Source of the DNA: JACDCY01 sp964350145
GTDB taxonomy: Bacteria > Gemmatimonadota > Gemmatimonadetes > Gemmatimonadales > Gemmatimonadaceae
Assembly: GCA_964350145.1 (NCBI GenBank)
Contig: CAYGJL010000053.1
Span: 1-15,602 of the forward strand
Reading direction: 5' to 3'
Length of the DNA stretch: 15,602 bases
Shown: piece by piece, positions 8,589 through 14,594 of the stretch
Layout: every line of letters begins with the position of its first letter
Position numbering within the stretch: position 1 is the first letter of the stretch
Translations under genes and position numbers: made by a program
The notes under the pieces: model-generated
What the model was told of the DNA's origin: nothing
Database searches by the model: none
What the model saw: the letters and a program-made list of their open reading frames with translations, nothing else

Positions 8589-8730
8589 GATCACATGCCT
8601 CAGGCCAGTGCCGGCAGGTGTTCCATGCAGGCGCGTCTTAGGGCTCGCAGAGCCCGTAGCGCCGAAATGGAATACCTGCCGGCACAGGCCTGACCACGCG
8701 ATACGGACGAAACGTGGCTCACTGGCCCGG
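8561..8730. repeat. Compound ~170-bp palindrome spanning the tolR end, gap and tolA start
   Basis: Three nested inverted repeats share one centre. The outer arms 8561-8582 and 8709-8730 match at 21 of 22 positions. The middle arms 8600-8626 and 8667-8693 match at 25 of 27. The core 8630-8663 has ggcgc/gcgcc around a perfect hairpin, gggctc-gca-gagccc, at 8641-8655. Between outer and middle arms, 8592-8597 and 8695-8700 can pair as RNA with two G-U pairs. The outer arms are coding: the right one holds the tolR stop (8721-8719), the left one the first tolA codons. The tolA GAGG (8601-8598) lies at the base of the middle stem. It could be a fixed palindromic element of the MITE or REP kind, or an RNA switch on tolA translation; the sequence alone does not decide. 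Confidence 0.9.
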
Positions 8731-9141
8731 ACGCGCGACCCGCTCAGGCTCGGCGACCAGCCCGACGTCCCCCACTCCCGCGGCGCGCATCACGGACAGC
8801 ACGCGCACTACGCTGCCATACGGCACCCCCTCGTCGGCGCGCAGATAGATGCCCTGGCTCGCCCTTCCCTGGGCGAGCGCGCGAAAGCTCGCGCGGAACT
8901 CCTCGTATGTGAGCTCCGAGTCTTCGACGAAGATCGCGCCCGCGCGATTCACCGTCACGGTCAGGCCGCTCTTCTGATCCAGCGGGCGCGCCTCCGCGCG
9001 GGGCAGCGCCACGTCCACGCCACCCTGCATCATCGGCGCGGTGATCATGAAGATGATCATGAGCAGCATCATCACGTCGATCAGGCTCACCACGTTGATG
9101 TCCGCGTTCAGCGGCATGCGCTCCCGCCGTGCCCTGCGCAC
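8719..9141 (-). CDS. tolR: Biopolymer transport protein TolR (ExbD family)
   Basis: TolR forms, with TolQ, the proton-driven inner-membrane motor of the Tol system. The product is 140 residues, normal for ExbD/TolR. A basic N-terminus (MRRARRER) is followed by DINVVSLIDVMMLLMIIFMI; Asp22 in the membrane helix matches the proton-carrying Asp of the family. A periplasmic domain follows, ending YGSVVRVLSVMRAAGVGDVGL. The GTG at 9141 overlaps the tolQ stop by one base (TAGTG) and has GAAGG nine bases upstream at 9155-9151. A later ATG at 9117 would remove the basic cytosolic residues that this family normally has, so 9141 is preferred. The last codons and stop fall within the right arm of the palindrome at 8561-8730. 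Confidence 0.95.
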   Translation of the reverse strand: MRRARRERMPLNADINVVSLIDVMMLLMIIFMITAPMMQGGVDVALPRAEARPLDQKSGLTVTVNRAGAIFVEDSELTYEEFRASFRALAQGRASQGIYLRADEGVPYGSVVRVLSVMRAAGVGDVGLVAEPERVARPGQ

Positions 9142-9848
9142 TAGATACGGCCTTCGTGCACCATCAGGGCGATGAGCTCCGAACTGAAGCCATCGAACAA
9201 TCCTTCGATCCGGTTCAGCCGGCTGGCGAAGATGTTGTAGCCGAAGACCGCAGGGATCGCGACGGCCAGCGCGAGCGCAGTGGCGATCAGCGCTTCGGCG
9301 ATACCGGGCGCGACCGCGCCGATGTTGCCCGAGCCTTCGCGCGCGAGGCCGAGGAAGGCCGCGATGATTCCGAGCACGGTTCCGAACAGCCCGATGAGAG
9401 GGCTGGCGGATCCGATCACGGCGAGCGCGGGGATGAAGTGACCCAGCCGGTCCCGCTCGGCGCCCGCCTGCGCGTCGAGCACCATGCGAAGAGCCTCCAC
9501 CTGCGACCCGCTGAGCCGACCCGCGCGCTCCGCCGTCGGTGACAGGCCTGGCGTGGTCTGCGACAGGAACTGCGACGCCCGGTCCACGATGCGAGAGTAC
9601 GAGTTGTCCCCCGTGCGGTGCACGATCTTCTCCGCTTCCTCCAGCGTTCGCACGCGGGTGAACTCCTCCATGAACTCGCGACCGCTGAGCGTGACCCGGC
9701 GATATTCTCGCCACTTGAGGAACATGATCGCCCAGCTCACGAATGACAGGACCAGCAACAGCACGAGAACGGATTTCGCCGCGGGCGTCGTGTGCAGCAC
9801 GAGCTCCGTGAGCGAGGATGGGACTGCCTGCCCGATTTGAAGGATCAC
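9141..9848 (-). CDS. tolQ: Tol-Pal motor protein TolQ (MotA/TolQ/ExbB family)
   Basis: TolQ is the three-helix channel protein that surrounds TolR and powers TolA movement. The product is 235 residues, as expected. Helix 1 is at about 25-43, followed by FLKWREYRR and a cytosolic helical domain. Helix 2 contains GSASPLIGLFGTVLGII (about 146-162) and helix 3 AVAPGIAEALIATALAL (about 178-194), then IPAVFGYNIFASRLNRIE; these are the strongest signatures of the family. The frame is open to an ATG at 9890, but the GTG at 9848 forms a GTGA overlap with the epimerase stop and gives the usual length, so I use it. It is unusual to find a sugar epimerase directly coupled in front of tolQ. Confidence 0.96.
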   Translation of the reverse strand: MILQIGQAVPSSLTELVLHTTPAAKSVLVLLLVLSFVSWAIMFLKWREYRRVTLSGREFMEEFTRVRTLEEAEKIVHRTGDNSYSRIVDRASQFLSQTTPGLSPTAERAGRLSGSQVEALRMVLDAQAGAERDRLGHFIPALAVIGSASPLIGLFGTVLGIIAAFLGLAREGSGNIGAVAPGIAEALIATALALAVAIPAVFGYNIFASRLNRIEGLFDGFSSELIALMVHEGRI

Positions 9849-10816
9849 GATTTCGCTATTGCTCCGGTGAGACGATTGGCGGCGAACCACTCGTAGGTGT
9901 TGGCGAGGCCGTCAGGAAGAGCGACTTTTGGCTCCCACCCAAGCACTCGCCGAGCCTTGTCAATCGCGATGAATGACTCCTGTTGTTCGCCTGGACGTTT
10001 CGGAGCAAACTCGAGCGGAAGGTTCGTTCGCGCTGCCCTCTGAAGATGAGACGCCAAATCCAGCACATTGGTTCCTATTGCGGTGCCGATGTTGAACGCG
10101 TGTGAATCGAGCCCTTCCTCAGGGGACAGCAGCTTCGTGGCGCCCAGCCACGCTGCCTCGACGACATCGGCCACATGGATGTAGTCTCGCGTCTGGAGTC
10201 CGTCGCCAAAAACGGTGAGGGGGCGACCGTCCAGCAATCGATTGCAGAAGATCGAGACGACTCCAGCCTCCCCGTGCGGGTCCTGCCGGGGACCATAGAC
10301 GTTACCAAAACGCAGCACGACCGATTCCAGTCCGTAGAGGCGGAAATAGTACGCCAGGTAGTACTCTGCTGACAGTTTGGAGATGGCATACGGAGACTCC
10401 GGCTCCTTCGCGTGCGTTTCCGGCGTCGGCGGGTTGGCGAATGTGCCGTATACAGCGCCTCCCGTTGACGTGAACACGACACGGCAGCGGGGCGCGGCCT
10501 GGCGGATCGCCTCGATGAGGCGGAGAGTGCCAAGAATATTGATCGTCGCGTCACGGACGGGATCCGTTACGCTTTTCCGAACGTCCATCTGCGCGGCAAG
10601 ATGAACGATCACGTCGAAGGAACCGCGTCTGACTATGTCGAGCGCTCCCGGTGAAGACACGTCCAGTTCGTGAAATACAGAGGCTGTCGGAACGTTCTCT
10701 CTCCTGCCGGACGAGAGATCGTCGATGATTTCTACATCGTAGCCGCCGGCCAGGAACCGGTCAGCCACGTGAGATCCGATGAACCCAGCGCCGCCGGTGA
10801 CAAGAGCGCGCGGCAT
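9845..10816 (-). CDS. galE: NAD-dependent nucleotide-sugar epimerase, UDP-glucose 4-epimerase-like
   Basis: This is an extended short-chain dehydrogenase acting on a nucleotide sugar, most likely UDP-glucose/UDP-galactose, which would feed polysaccharide or LPS synthesis. The product is 323 residues. The NAD-binding motif TGGAGFIGSH lies at 7-16, followed by IDDLSSGRREN, HLAAQMDVRKSVTDP and the Ser/Thr site TSTGGAVYG (116-124). The catalytic pair Tyr143-Lys147 is in YAISK, with RFGNVYGPRQDP after it. The pattern fits the compact GalE type found in archaea and many bacteria; related UDP-glucuronate or dTDP-sugar epimerases cannot be excluded. The ATG at 10816 is preceded by AAGGG about nine bases upstream. 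It appears to be the first gene of the long operon, as no gene is supported in the 329 bases before it. Confidence 0.88.
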   Translation of the reverse strand: MPRALVTGGAGFIGSHVADRFLAGGYDVEIIDDLSSGRRENVPTASVFHELDVSSPGALDIVRRGSFDVIVHLAAQMDVRKSVTDPVRDATINILGTLRLIEAIRQAAPRCRVVFTSTGGAVYGTFANPPTPETHAKEPESPYAISKLSAEYYLAYYFRLYGLESVVLRFGNVYGPRQDPHGEAGVVSIFCNRLLDGRPLTVFGDGLQTRDYIHVADVVEAAWLGATKLLSPEEGLDSHAFNIGTAIGTNVLDLASHLQRAARTNLPLEFAPKRPGEQQESFIAIDKARRVLGWEPKVALPDGLANTYEWFAANRLTGAIAKS

Positions 10817-11029
10817 TATTTATATCCCTTGTTCAACTGAACCTCGTTCGTGAGCAGTGTGTTGGGTGTCGCGCAGTCGGCTTCGCCCCGTGCGAGCTTG
10901 CTCGGAAGGTCGGGACAACCCCGCCGACCGCGCAAACGAGACGGTCGGTCGCGGGTCGTGGGGCGCGCGACGATGGCGACGAGACGGGCGGCGTGGATCA
11001 TCAGCGCCCGCAATTTACTCCAAAAGCAG

Positions 11030-11063
11030 AGCTATTAGCTGTTAGCTATTGGCTATTAGCTAC
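11030..11063. repeat. Heptanucleotide tandem array A (unit agctatt and variants)
   Basis: Nearly five consecutive 7-base units read agctatt, agctgtt, agctatt, ggctatt, agctac on the plus strand. Variation is almost only A/G at unit positions 1 and 5. The array is AT-richer than its surroundings. It is related in inverted orientation to array B at 11108-11139: as minus-strand RNA, 11139-11115 can pair with 11061-11037 over 25 positions with only two G-U pairs. Confidence 0.85.
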
Positions 11064-11107
11064 GACCACACCCCTCACGTGCTGCTCCTCTGGCGACCCC
11101 CGCTTCA

Positions 11108-11139
11108 AGCCAACAGCCAATAGCCAATAGCCAACAGCT
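11108..11139. repeat. Heptanucleotide tandem array B (unit agccaat and variants), inverted to array A
   Basis: Four 7-base units plus a partial unit read agccaac, agccaat, agccaat, agccaac, agct. The array begins only seven bases after the LysM stop codon (11146). Paired with array A it would form a 25-bp stem with a 53-base loop in the transcript of the LysM gene. A T-run (11025-11022 on the minus strand) lies twelve bases past the stem, too far for a classical intrinsic terminator, but 3'-end protection or termination is possible. Confidence 0.85.
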
Positions 11140-11145
11140 GCCTCT

Positions 11146-12261
11146 CTACGGCACCCTCTCCGACAGCCGCGCGCGCATCCCGATCGAGATCGTCGGCAGC
11201 TCCTGATCCACCACGATCGCCGTCGCGGCGAAGGGAGTGACGCGAACCACCTGCGCCAGAGCGGCCGGCTCGGGCGGCTCGGTCGAGTCGGCGGCACCGC
11301 GCCTCGTCTGATCGATCAGAGTGAAGCGGTCGCCCACTCTCGCGGCACCGGGAGCGACGTCGAGGAAGACATAATGCTGCAGCGATGGAAGCACGGGATC
11401 GTTGTGGATCCAGACGATGCGCCCGTCGAGAGCGTCCATGGACGCGACCGGCGCGCGCGTGCTCGGCGGAGGAGCCGTGTAGACAATGAGCGACTGGCCG
11501 ATCTCGATCGTGCCGAACTGCTTGACCACGCGCGCGGCGACCGGGCGGCCCGGCCGCGCCTCTTCGACGCGCAGAATTGCCGTCGGAATCGCCAGGCGGG
11601 CGCTGTCCATGACGATTGGCCCCAACGCCAGCGAGGTGAATCGCGCTCCCACCGTCGCCGGACCGGAACCGGGCGGCGGCGTGATGTACACGACGTCGTT
11701 GAGCTGAAAGCGGCGTCCCCGCACGTCCATCGCGATCCCGGGGCGCTCCGCGCTTCCCGCGATCTCGCCAGCAAGCGACGGCCCCTTCTCCCCCACCACG
11801 AAAGGCGCCGCGTCTATCTCGCCGGGCCGCACGCCCGCCAGGCGACCACGCTCCTCGATCTCGAACCGCGACTGCATGCGCCTGCCGCCAGGTCCGAAAA
11901 CCGTCGCCGATTGCGTCGGGGCGGGAATCGTGCGAATCGTGCTGACCACGTTGCCGTCCCGCTCCGCATCGGCCAAAGCGTCCGCCCTCACCGCACCCAC
12001 AGCGATTCGGATGACTTCGCCGGGGTAAATCCAGTGCGGGTTCTCCACGACGTCCGGATTTCGCTGGAATATCTCCGGCCACTTGAACGGATCGTTGAGG
12101 TACCGCGCTGCGATGCCCCAAAGGGTATCGCCCGGCTTCACGGTGTGGGTGACCTGGCGGGCAGTGTCGGCGGGGGCGGGAGAATCCTGCGCAGAAACGA
12201 CCGCCGGGACGAGCAACAGGGCGAATGTGGCTAGCGCCGAACGGAAATTGGGAGCGTTCAC
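11146..12261 (-). CDS. Secreted LysM-domain protein of unknown function
   Basis: LysM domains bind the glycan chains of peptidoglycan, so the product probably sits at the cell wall. It has 371 residues. A signal peptide covers residues 1-24, with cleavage expected after VVSA. The LysM domain at about 37-87 starts THTVKPGDTLWGIAARYL and ends NPHWIYPGEVIRIA. The longer form with FKWPEIFQRNPDVV between the two halves is common in this protein type. The remaining 280 residues match no enzyme I recognise and look like beta-rich, envelope-type sequence: no catalytic motif is visible, and a Pro-rich stretch ITPPPGSGPA lies near 195-205. The GTG at 12261 has no good Shine-Dalgarno. A terminator-like hairpin upstream separates it from ssb, so it should have its own promoter in 12262-12324, where only TAATTT on the minus strand is suggestive. 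Confidence 0.87.
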   Translation of the reverse strand: MNAPNFRSALATFALLLVPAVVSAQDSPAPADTARQVTHTVKPGDTLWGIAARYLNDPFKWPEIFQRNPDVVENPHWIYPGEVIRIAVGAVRADALADAERDGNVVSTIRTIPAPTQSATVFGPGGRRMQSRFEIEERGRLAGVRPGEIDAAPFVVGEKGPSLAGEIAGSAERPGIAMDVRGRRFQLNDVVYITPPPGSGPATVGARFTSLALGPIVMDSARLAIPTAILRVEEARPGRPVAARVVKQFGTIEIGQSLIVYTAPPPSTRAPVASMDALDGRIVWIHNDPVLPSLQHYVFLDVAPGAARVGDRFTLIDQTRRGAADSTEPPEPAALAQVVRVTPFAATAIVVDQELPTISIGMRARLSERVP

Positions 12262-12324
12262 GGTTGGGAGGCTCGAGGAAGGATCACAAATTAGGACGAG
12301 TCAGGCTTCCAAGCCGTAAAACTT

Positions 12325-12370
12325 GCTCCTGGTCAGGGCAACCGGAATTCCTGTTGCCCTGACCAGGAGC
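12325..12370 (-). terminator. Hairpin with 18-bp perfect stem after ssb; probable terminator
   Basis: Arms 12325-12342 and 12353-12370 are perfectly complementary, with a 10-base loop that itself contains the palindrome ggaattcc. The hairpin begins eight bases after the ssb stop. On the minus strand it is followed by AAGTTTTACGG, a short T-run about two bases past the stem, consistent with an intrinsic terminator of moderate quality for ssb. The plus-strand side has no T-run, so it is not clearly bidirectional. Confidence 0.75.
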
Positions 12371-12378
12371 TTCGATCC

Positions 12379-12879
12379 CTAGAACGGGAGATCGTCGTCC
12401 GTGTCTTCCAGTGCCGCGGGGAAATCCTCGAAATCCCCGCCCGCCGCGCCCGCTCCGGCCGCAGCACCCGCCTTCGCTGCCGGGGCCTTGCGCGATCCAC
12501 CGGAAGACTCGAAGTCCCCGCCGCCGCCGCGCGCGCCGCCGAGCATCACCAGATCCCGCACTTTGATCTCGGTGGTGTACCGCGTCTGGTTCTCCTTGTC
12601 CTGCCACTGGCGATACTCGATCTCCCCTTCGACGTACAGCCGGTCGCCCTTCTTGACGTACTTCTCGATGACGTCCACCAGACCGCCGCCGCTCTTCTGG
12701 TTCCACACCACGCACTTGTGCCACTCGGTCTTCTCCTGCTTCTCGCCGTTCTGCCCGGTCCAGCTCCGGCTCGTCGCGAGCGAGAAAGACGCCACCCGGG
12801 CGCCCGTAGTGGTGGAGCGAATCTCGGGATCGCTCCCCAGGTTTCCGATCAGCATGGCTTTGTTCAGACTGCGGCTCAC
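12379..12879 (-). CDS. ssb: Single-stranded DNA-binding protein
   Basis: SSB coats single-stranded DNA in replication, repair and recombination and recruits partners by its C-terminal tip. The product is 166 residues. The OB-fold spans about 1-113: SRSLNKAMLIGNLGSDPEIR at the start, aromatic DNA-binding positions including Trp40, Trp53 and Trp59, and GDRLYVEGEIEYRQW. A Gly/Ala/Lys-rich linker spans about 115-155. The tip DDDLPF is the canonical acidic tail. The GTG at 12879 has GAGGAGG at 12890-12884, four bases upstream, which decides the start over a TTG at 12894. The gene lies between the rimI block and a terminator-like hairpin. Its leader contains a 15-bp palindrome. Confidence 0.97.
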   Translation of the reverse strand: MSRSLNKAMLIGNLGSDPEIRSTTTGARVASFSLATSRSWTGQNGEKQEKTEWHKCVVWNQKSGGGLVDVIEKYVKKGDRLYVEGEIEYRQWQDKENQTRYTTEIKVRDLVMLGGARGGGGDFESSGGSRKAPAAKAGAAAGAGAAGGDFEDFPAALEDTDDDLPF

Positions 12880-12883
12880 GAAG

Positions 12884-12890
12884 CCTCCTC
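12884..12890 (-). promoter_or_regulatory. Strong Shine-Dalgarno (GAGGAGG) of ssb
   Basis: The minus strand reads GAGGAGG, then four bases, then the ssb GTG. It is the strongest ribosome-binding site seen in the window and fits a highly expressed protein. Confidence 0.85.
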
Positions 12891-12903
12891 GCAAAAAGTG
12901 TCG

Positions 12904-12918
12904 GACGGTTCAACCGTC
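12904..12918. promoter_or_regulatory. 15-bp palindrome in the ssb leader, possible operator
   Basis: The sequence gacggtt-c-aaccgtc has two perfect 7-bp arms around one base and ends 25 bases before the ssb start. Just upstream on the minus strand is GATATAGGG, a possible -10 without a matching -35, and further cggtt/aaccg copies lie at 12940-12953. This could be a repressor site or a leader hairpin. It does not match the E. coli LexA box or the GAAC-N4-GTTC type. Confidence 0.5.
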
Positions 12919-13004
12919 ACCCTATATCGCCTATCACAACGGTTCCTGCGGTTACGAACGGATGCGCCCGCAAGCAGAACCATCCCCACTGGCCGGAGAA
13001 ATAC

Positions 13005-13469
13005 TCACGGCCCTACCCTCTGAAGAATAAGCGCGTCCTCCTCTGGCCGCTGATAGTACCTGCGGCGACGCCCTACCTCGACGAAGCCGTGGGCCGCGTA
13101 CAATCCGCGCGCGGCGGCGTTCGACTCCCGGACCTCCAGGTACACCATCGTGACCCCGTCCCGGGCAGCCACCTCCAGGAGACTTCGCAGCAGGCTGCTC
13201 CCGATACCGCTGCGGCGGGCGCCACCCGACACGGCCAGATTGAGCAACTCCGCTTCCTCGGCCACCCGGATGAGCACGGCATAGCCGACGATCCCCTCCT
13301 CCCGCCCGGGATCTTCCGCGACGATGAACGTGATGCCCGCGCGATCGATGAACGACTCGAACGATTGCCGCGGCCAGGGATCGCTCGTGAAGCAGGTCAG
13401 CTCCAGCGCCGCCACGGGCTCGACATCGGCCAGGGCGGCGTGCCGCAGAACCAGCGCGTCCGCCGTCAC
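13005..13469 (-). CDS. rimI: Ribosomal protein S18-alanine N-acetyltransferase-like GNAT protein RimI
   Basis: RimI-type GNAT enzymes transfer acetyl from acetyl-CoA to N-terminal amines; the E. coli protein acts on ribosomal protein S18. The product is 154 residues, typical. The acetyl-CoA loop is R85-x-x-G88-x-G90 in ARRSGIG. The strand LEVRESNAAARGLYAAHGFVEVG holds Glu112 and Tyr124, matching the catalytic pair known for RimI. The end RRRRYYQRPEEDALIL is the family's C-terminal signature. The GTG at 13469 forms a GTGA overlap with the tsaB stop. Open frame further upstream to 13967 overlaps tsaB and has no similarity. Linkage to tsaB and tsaE is common in bacteria. The true substrate range cannot be read from sequence. 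Confidence 0.93.
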   Translation of the reverse strand: MTADALVLRHAALADVEPVAALELTCFTSDPWPRQSFESFIDRAGITFIVAEDPGREEGIVGYAVLIRVAEEAELLNLAVSGGARRSGIGSSLLRSLLEVAARDGVTMVYLEVRESNAAARGLYAAHGFVEVGRRRRYYQRPEEDALILQRVGP

Positions 13470-14119
13470 TTCGGGAGCGGGCGCCCGTGCGCTGCTTCCC
13501 ACTTTACCTGCGCCTCGGCCGCCCGGCCGTAATCCGGCTCCCACGCGCCAAGCTCGACCGGCCCGGCTGCCAGAATCGAATCGAGCATTCGCGCTGCGCC
13601 CGCCGCGTGCGGAGCGCCGTCGAGCAATTCGGCGCCGGCTCTCGCGGCCTCTTCGCCGAGGGCCGGGCGCGGCACGATTCTCACGGCAACGGCCGCAGGG
13701 ATCGTCCCATCGTCGGCAACATGCACGAGCGCGGCGAAGCTCTCGCCGCGCATCGCGTCGAGCGCGACGACGTAGCTGCCCCGCTCTTTCCCAACCGCGG
13801 CGACGATGAGCGAGAGCGACGAGACCGCGAACAGCGGGATGCCGCGCGCGTGACAGATTCCCTTCGCGATGGACGCGGCGATCCGGAGACTGGTGAAGCT
13901 GCCCGGCCCGGCTCCGCACACGACACGCTGAATGGCTCCCATCCCTTCCGGGATACTGCTCACGCATTCGGCGACGGCGGGCATCAACCTCTCCTCGTCG
14001 CGCCCGCGCATCGCCACATCGGTCGAAGCGACTAGCTCCTTTCCGCGGATAATCGCGACGCTTCCCGCGTACGTGGACGATTCGATGGCGAGCGTGTAGC
14101 CCTCGGCGAGCGATCTCAT
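13466..14119 (-). CDS. tsaB: tRNA t6A biosynthesis protein TsaB
   Basis: TsaB is the non-catalytic partner that binds TsaD and TsaE in making N6-threonylcarbamoyl-adenosine at position 37 of ANN-decoding tRNAs. The product is 217 residues. It has the ASKHA-like opening TLAIESSTYAGSVAII and the family hallmark GAGPGSFTSLRIAASIAKG at about 69-87. The canonical Gly after GPGSFT is Ser here, a mild variation. The ATG at 14119 lies 31 bases after the tsaE stop with no clear Shine-Dalgarno. The frame is open further up to 14281, but that part overlaps tsaE and is not TsaB-like. It ends in a GTGA overlap with rimI. Confidence 0.94.
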   Translation of the reverse strand: MRSLAEGYTLAIESSTYAGSVAIIRGKELVASTDVAMRGRDEERLMPAVAECVSSIPEGMGAIQRVVCGAGPGSFTSLRIAASIAKGICHARGIPLFAVSSLSLIVAAVGKERGSYVVALDAMRGESFAALVHVADDGTIPAAVAVRIVPRPALGEEAARAGAELLDGAPHAAGAARMLDSILAAGPVELGAWEPDYGRAAEAQVKWEAAHGRPLPK

Positions 14120-14150
14120 TCTGCTGGCGGAACGGCGCGTGACTCCCTGC

Positions 14151-14594
14151 TCATCCGGCGAGCAGGATTCGGCGGGCCGGGTCGCCGGGATCGTATTCGA
14201 GCGCGATCGGGACGTGCGGCGGCAGATTCGCCCCGGCGCGCTCGGGCCATTCCACGAGCACCAGTCCGTCACCGTTGACAATCTCTTCCCAGCCGATGTT
14301 GGTGAGCTGCGCCTCGCTCTCCAGCCGGTAGAGGTCCACGTGAAAGACCCGCGAGCGCGGCGACGCGTACTCGTGCACGAGCGCGTACGTCGGGCTGGTG
14401 ACGGCGTCGGTGACCTCGTAGCCGGCGCAGATCGCCTGGACCAGCGTCGTCTTACCTGCTCCCAGCTCGCCGCTGAGAGTGACCACCAGCGGCGCCTGCG
14501 TCGCCTGGCCGAAGCTGTGGCCCCACCGGCGCAGCTCCTCCTCGCTCAGCACTAGCCGGCCTGCCAGCGCCAGCGGCGGGACGAGGCGCGTCAC
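14151..14594 (-). CDS. tsaE: tRNA t6A biosynthesis ATPase TsaE
   Basis: TsaE is the P-loop ATPase that resets the TsaB-TsaD complex during t6A synthesis. The product is 147 residues, normal for the family. The Walker A motif is GELGAGKTT at 42-50. SPTYALVHEY and HVDLYRLES follow, and LVLVEWPERAG gives the conserved EWPE-type motif. The GTG at 14594 overlaps the uvrB stop as GTGA. TsaD, the catalytic subunit, is not in this window. Confidence 0.96.
   Translation of the reverse strand: MTRLVPPLALAGRLVLSEEELRRWGHSFGQATQAPLVVTLSGELGAGKTTLVQAICAGYEVTDAVTSPTYALVHEYASPRSRVFHVDLYRLESEAQLTNIGWEEIVNGDGLVLVEWPERAGANLPPHVPIALEYDPGDPARRILLAG

Larger units (their letters stand above)
10817..11145. other. 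329-bp gap between the LysM gene and the epimerase; no supported gene
   Basis: The gap holds two heptanucleotide arrays (11030-11063 and 11108-11139, separate entries). It also has a 7-bp hairpin ccgaccg/cggtcgg at 10924-10930 and 10942-10948, and gttca-ac-tgaac at 10831-10842 just before the epimerase. A 65-codon open frame (11013-10816, minus) ends in a TAATG overlap with the epimerase start. Its Arg-rich product resembles no family I know and I do not call it. A promoter for the downstream operon is expected here, but I see no convincing -35/-10 pair. Confidence 0.7.

Noticed and set aside
8561..8730. The tolR-tolA palindrome as a simple intrinsic terminator
   Set aside because: No T-run follows the stem, it extends into coding sequence on both sides, and termination here would cut tolA and tolB off from tolQR.
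9845..10816. Epimerase gene as a recent foreign insertion because of seemingly lower GC
   Set aside because: Two 60-base samples counted by hand gave about 62-63% GC, but a tolQ sample gave the same value, and the gene is joined to tolQ by a GTGA overlap.
10816..11013. A 65-codon minus-strand frame ending in a TAATG overlap with the epimerase start
   Set aside because: The overlap is tempting because it follows the operon style, but the product is Arg-rich, resembles nothing known to me and has no clear ribosome-binding site. Conservation in relatives would revive it.
11030..11139. Heptamer arrays as a CRISPR or other spacer-repeat array
   Set aside because: Units are 7 bases and contiguous, with no unique spacers.
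12952..13008. An 18-codon frame starting with GTG in a GTGA at the rimI stop
   Set aside because: It matches the overlap habit of the region, but the product is short, of ordinary composition, and has no family; chance is the simpler reading.
13470..13967. Upstream extension of rimI in the same frame
   Set aside because: It overlaps tsaB entirely, has shadow-type composition, and the GTG at 13469 gives the normal RimI length.
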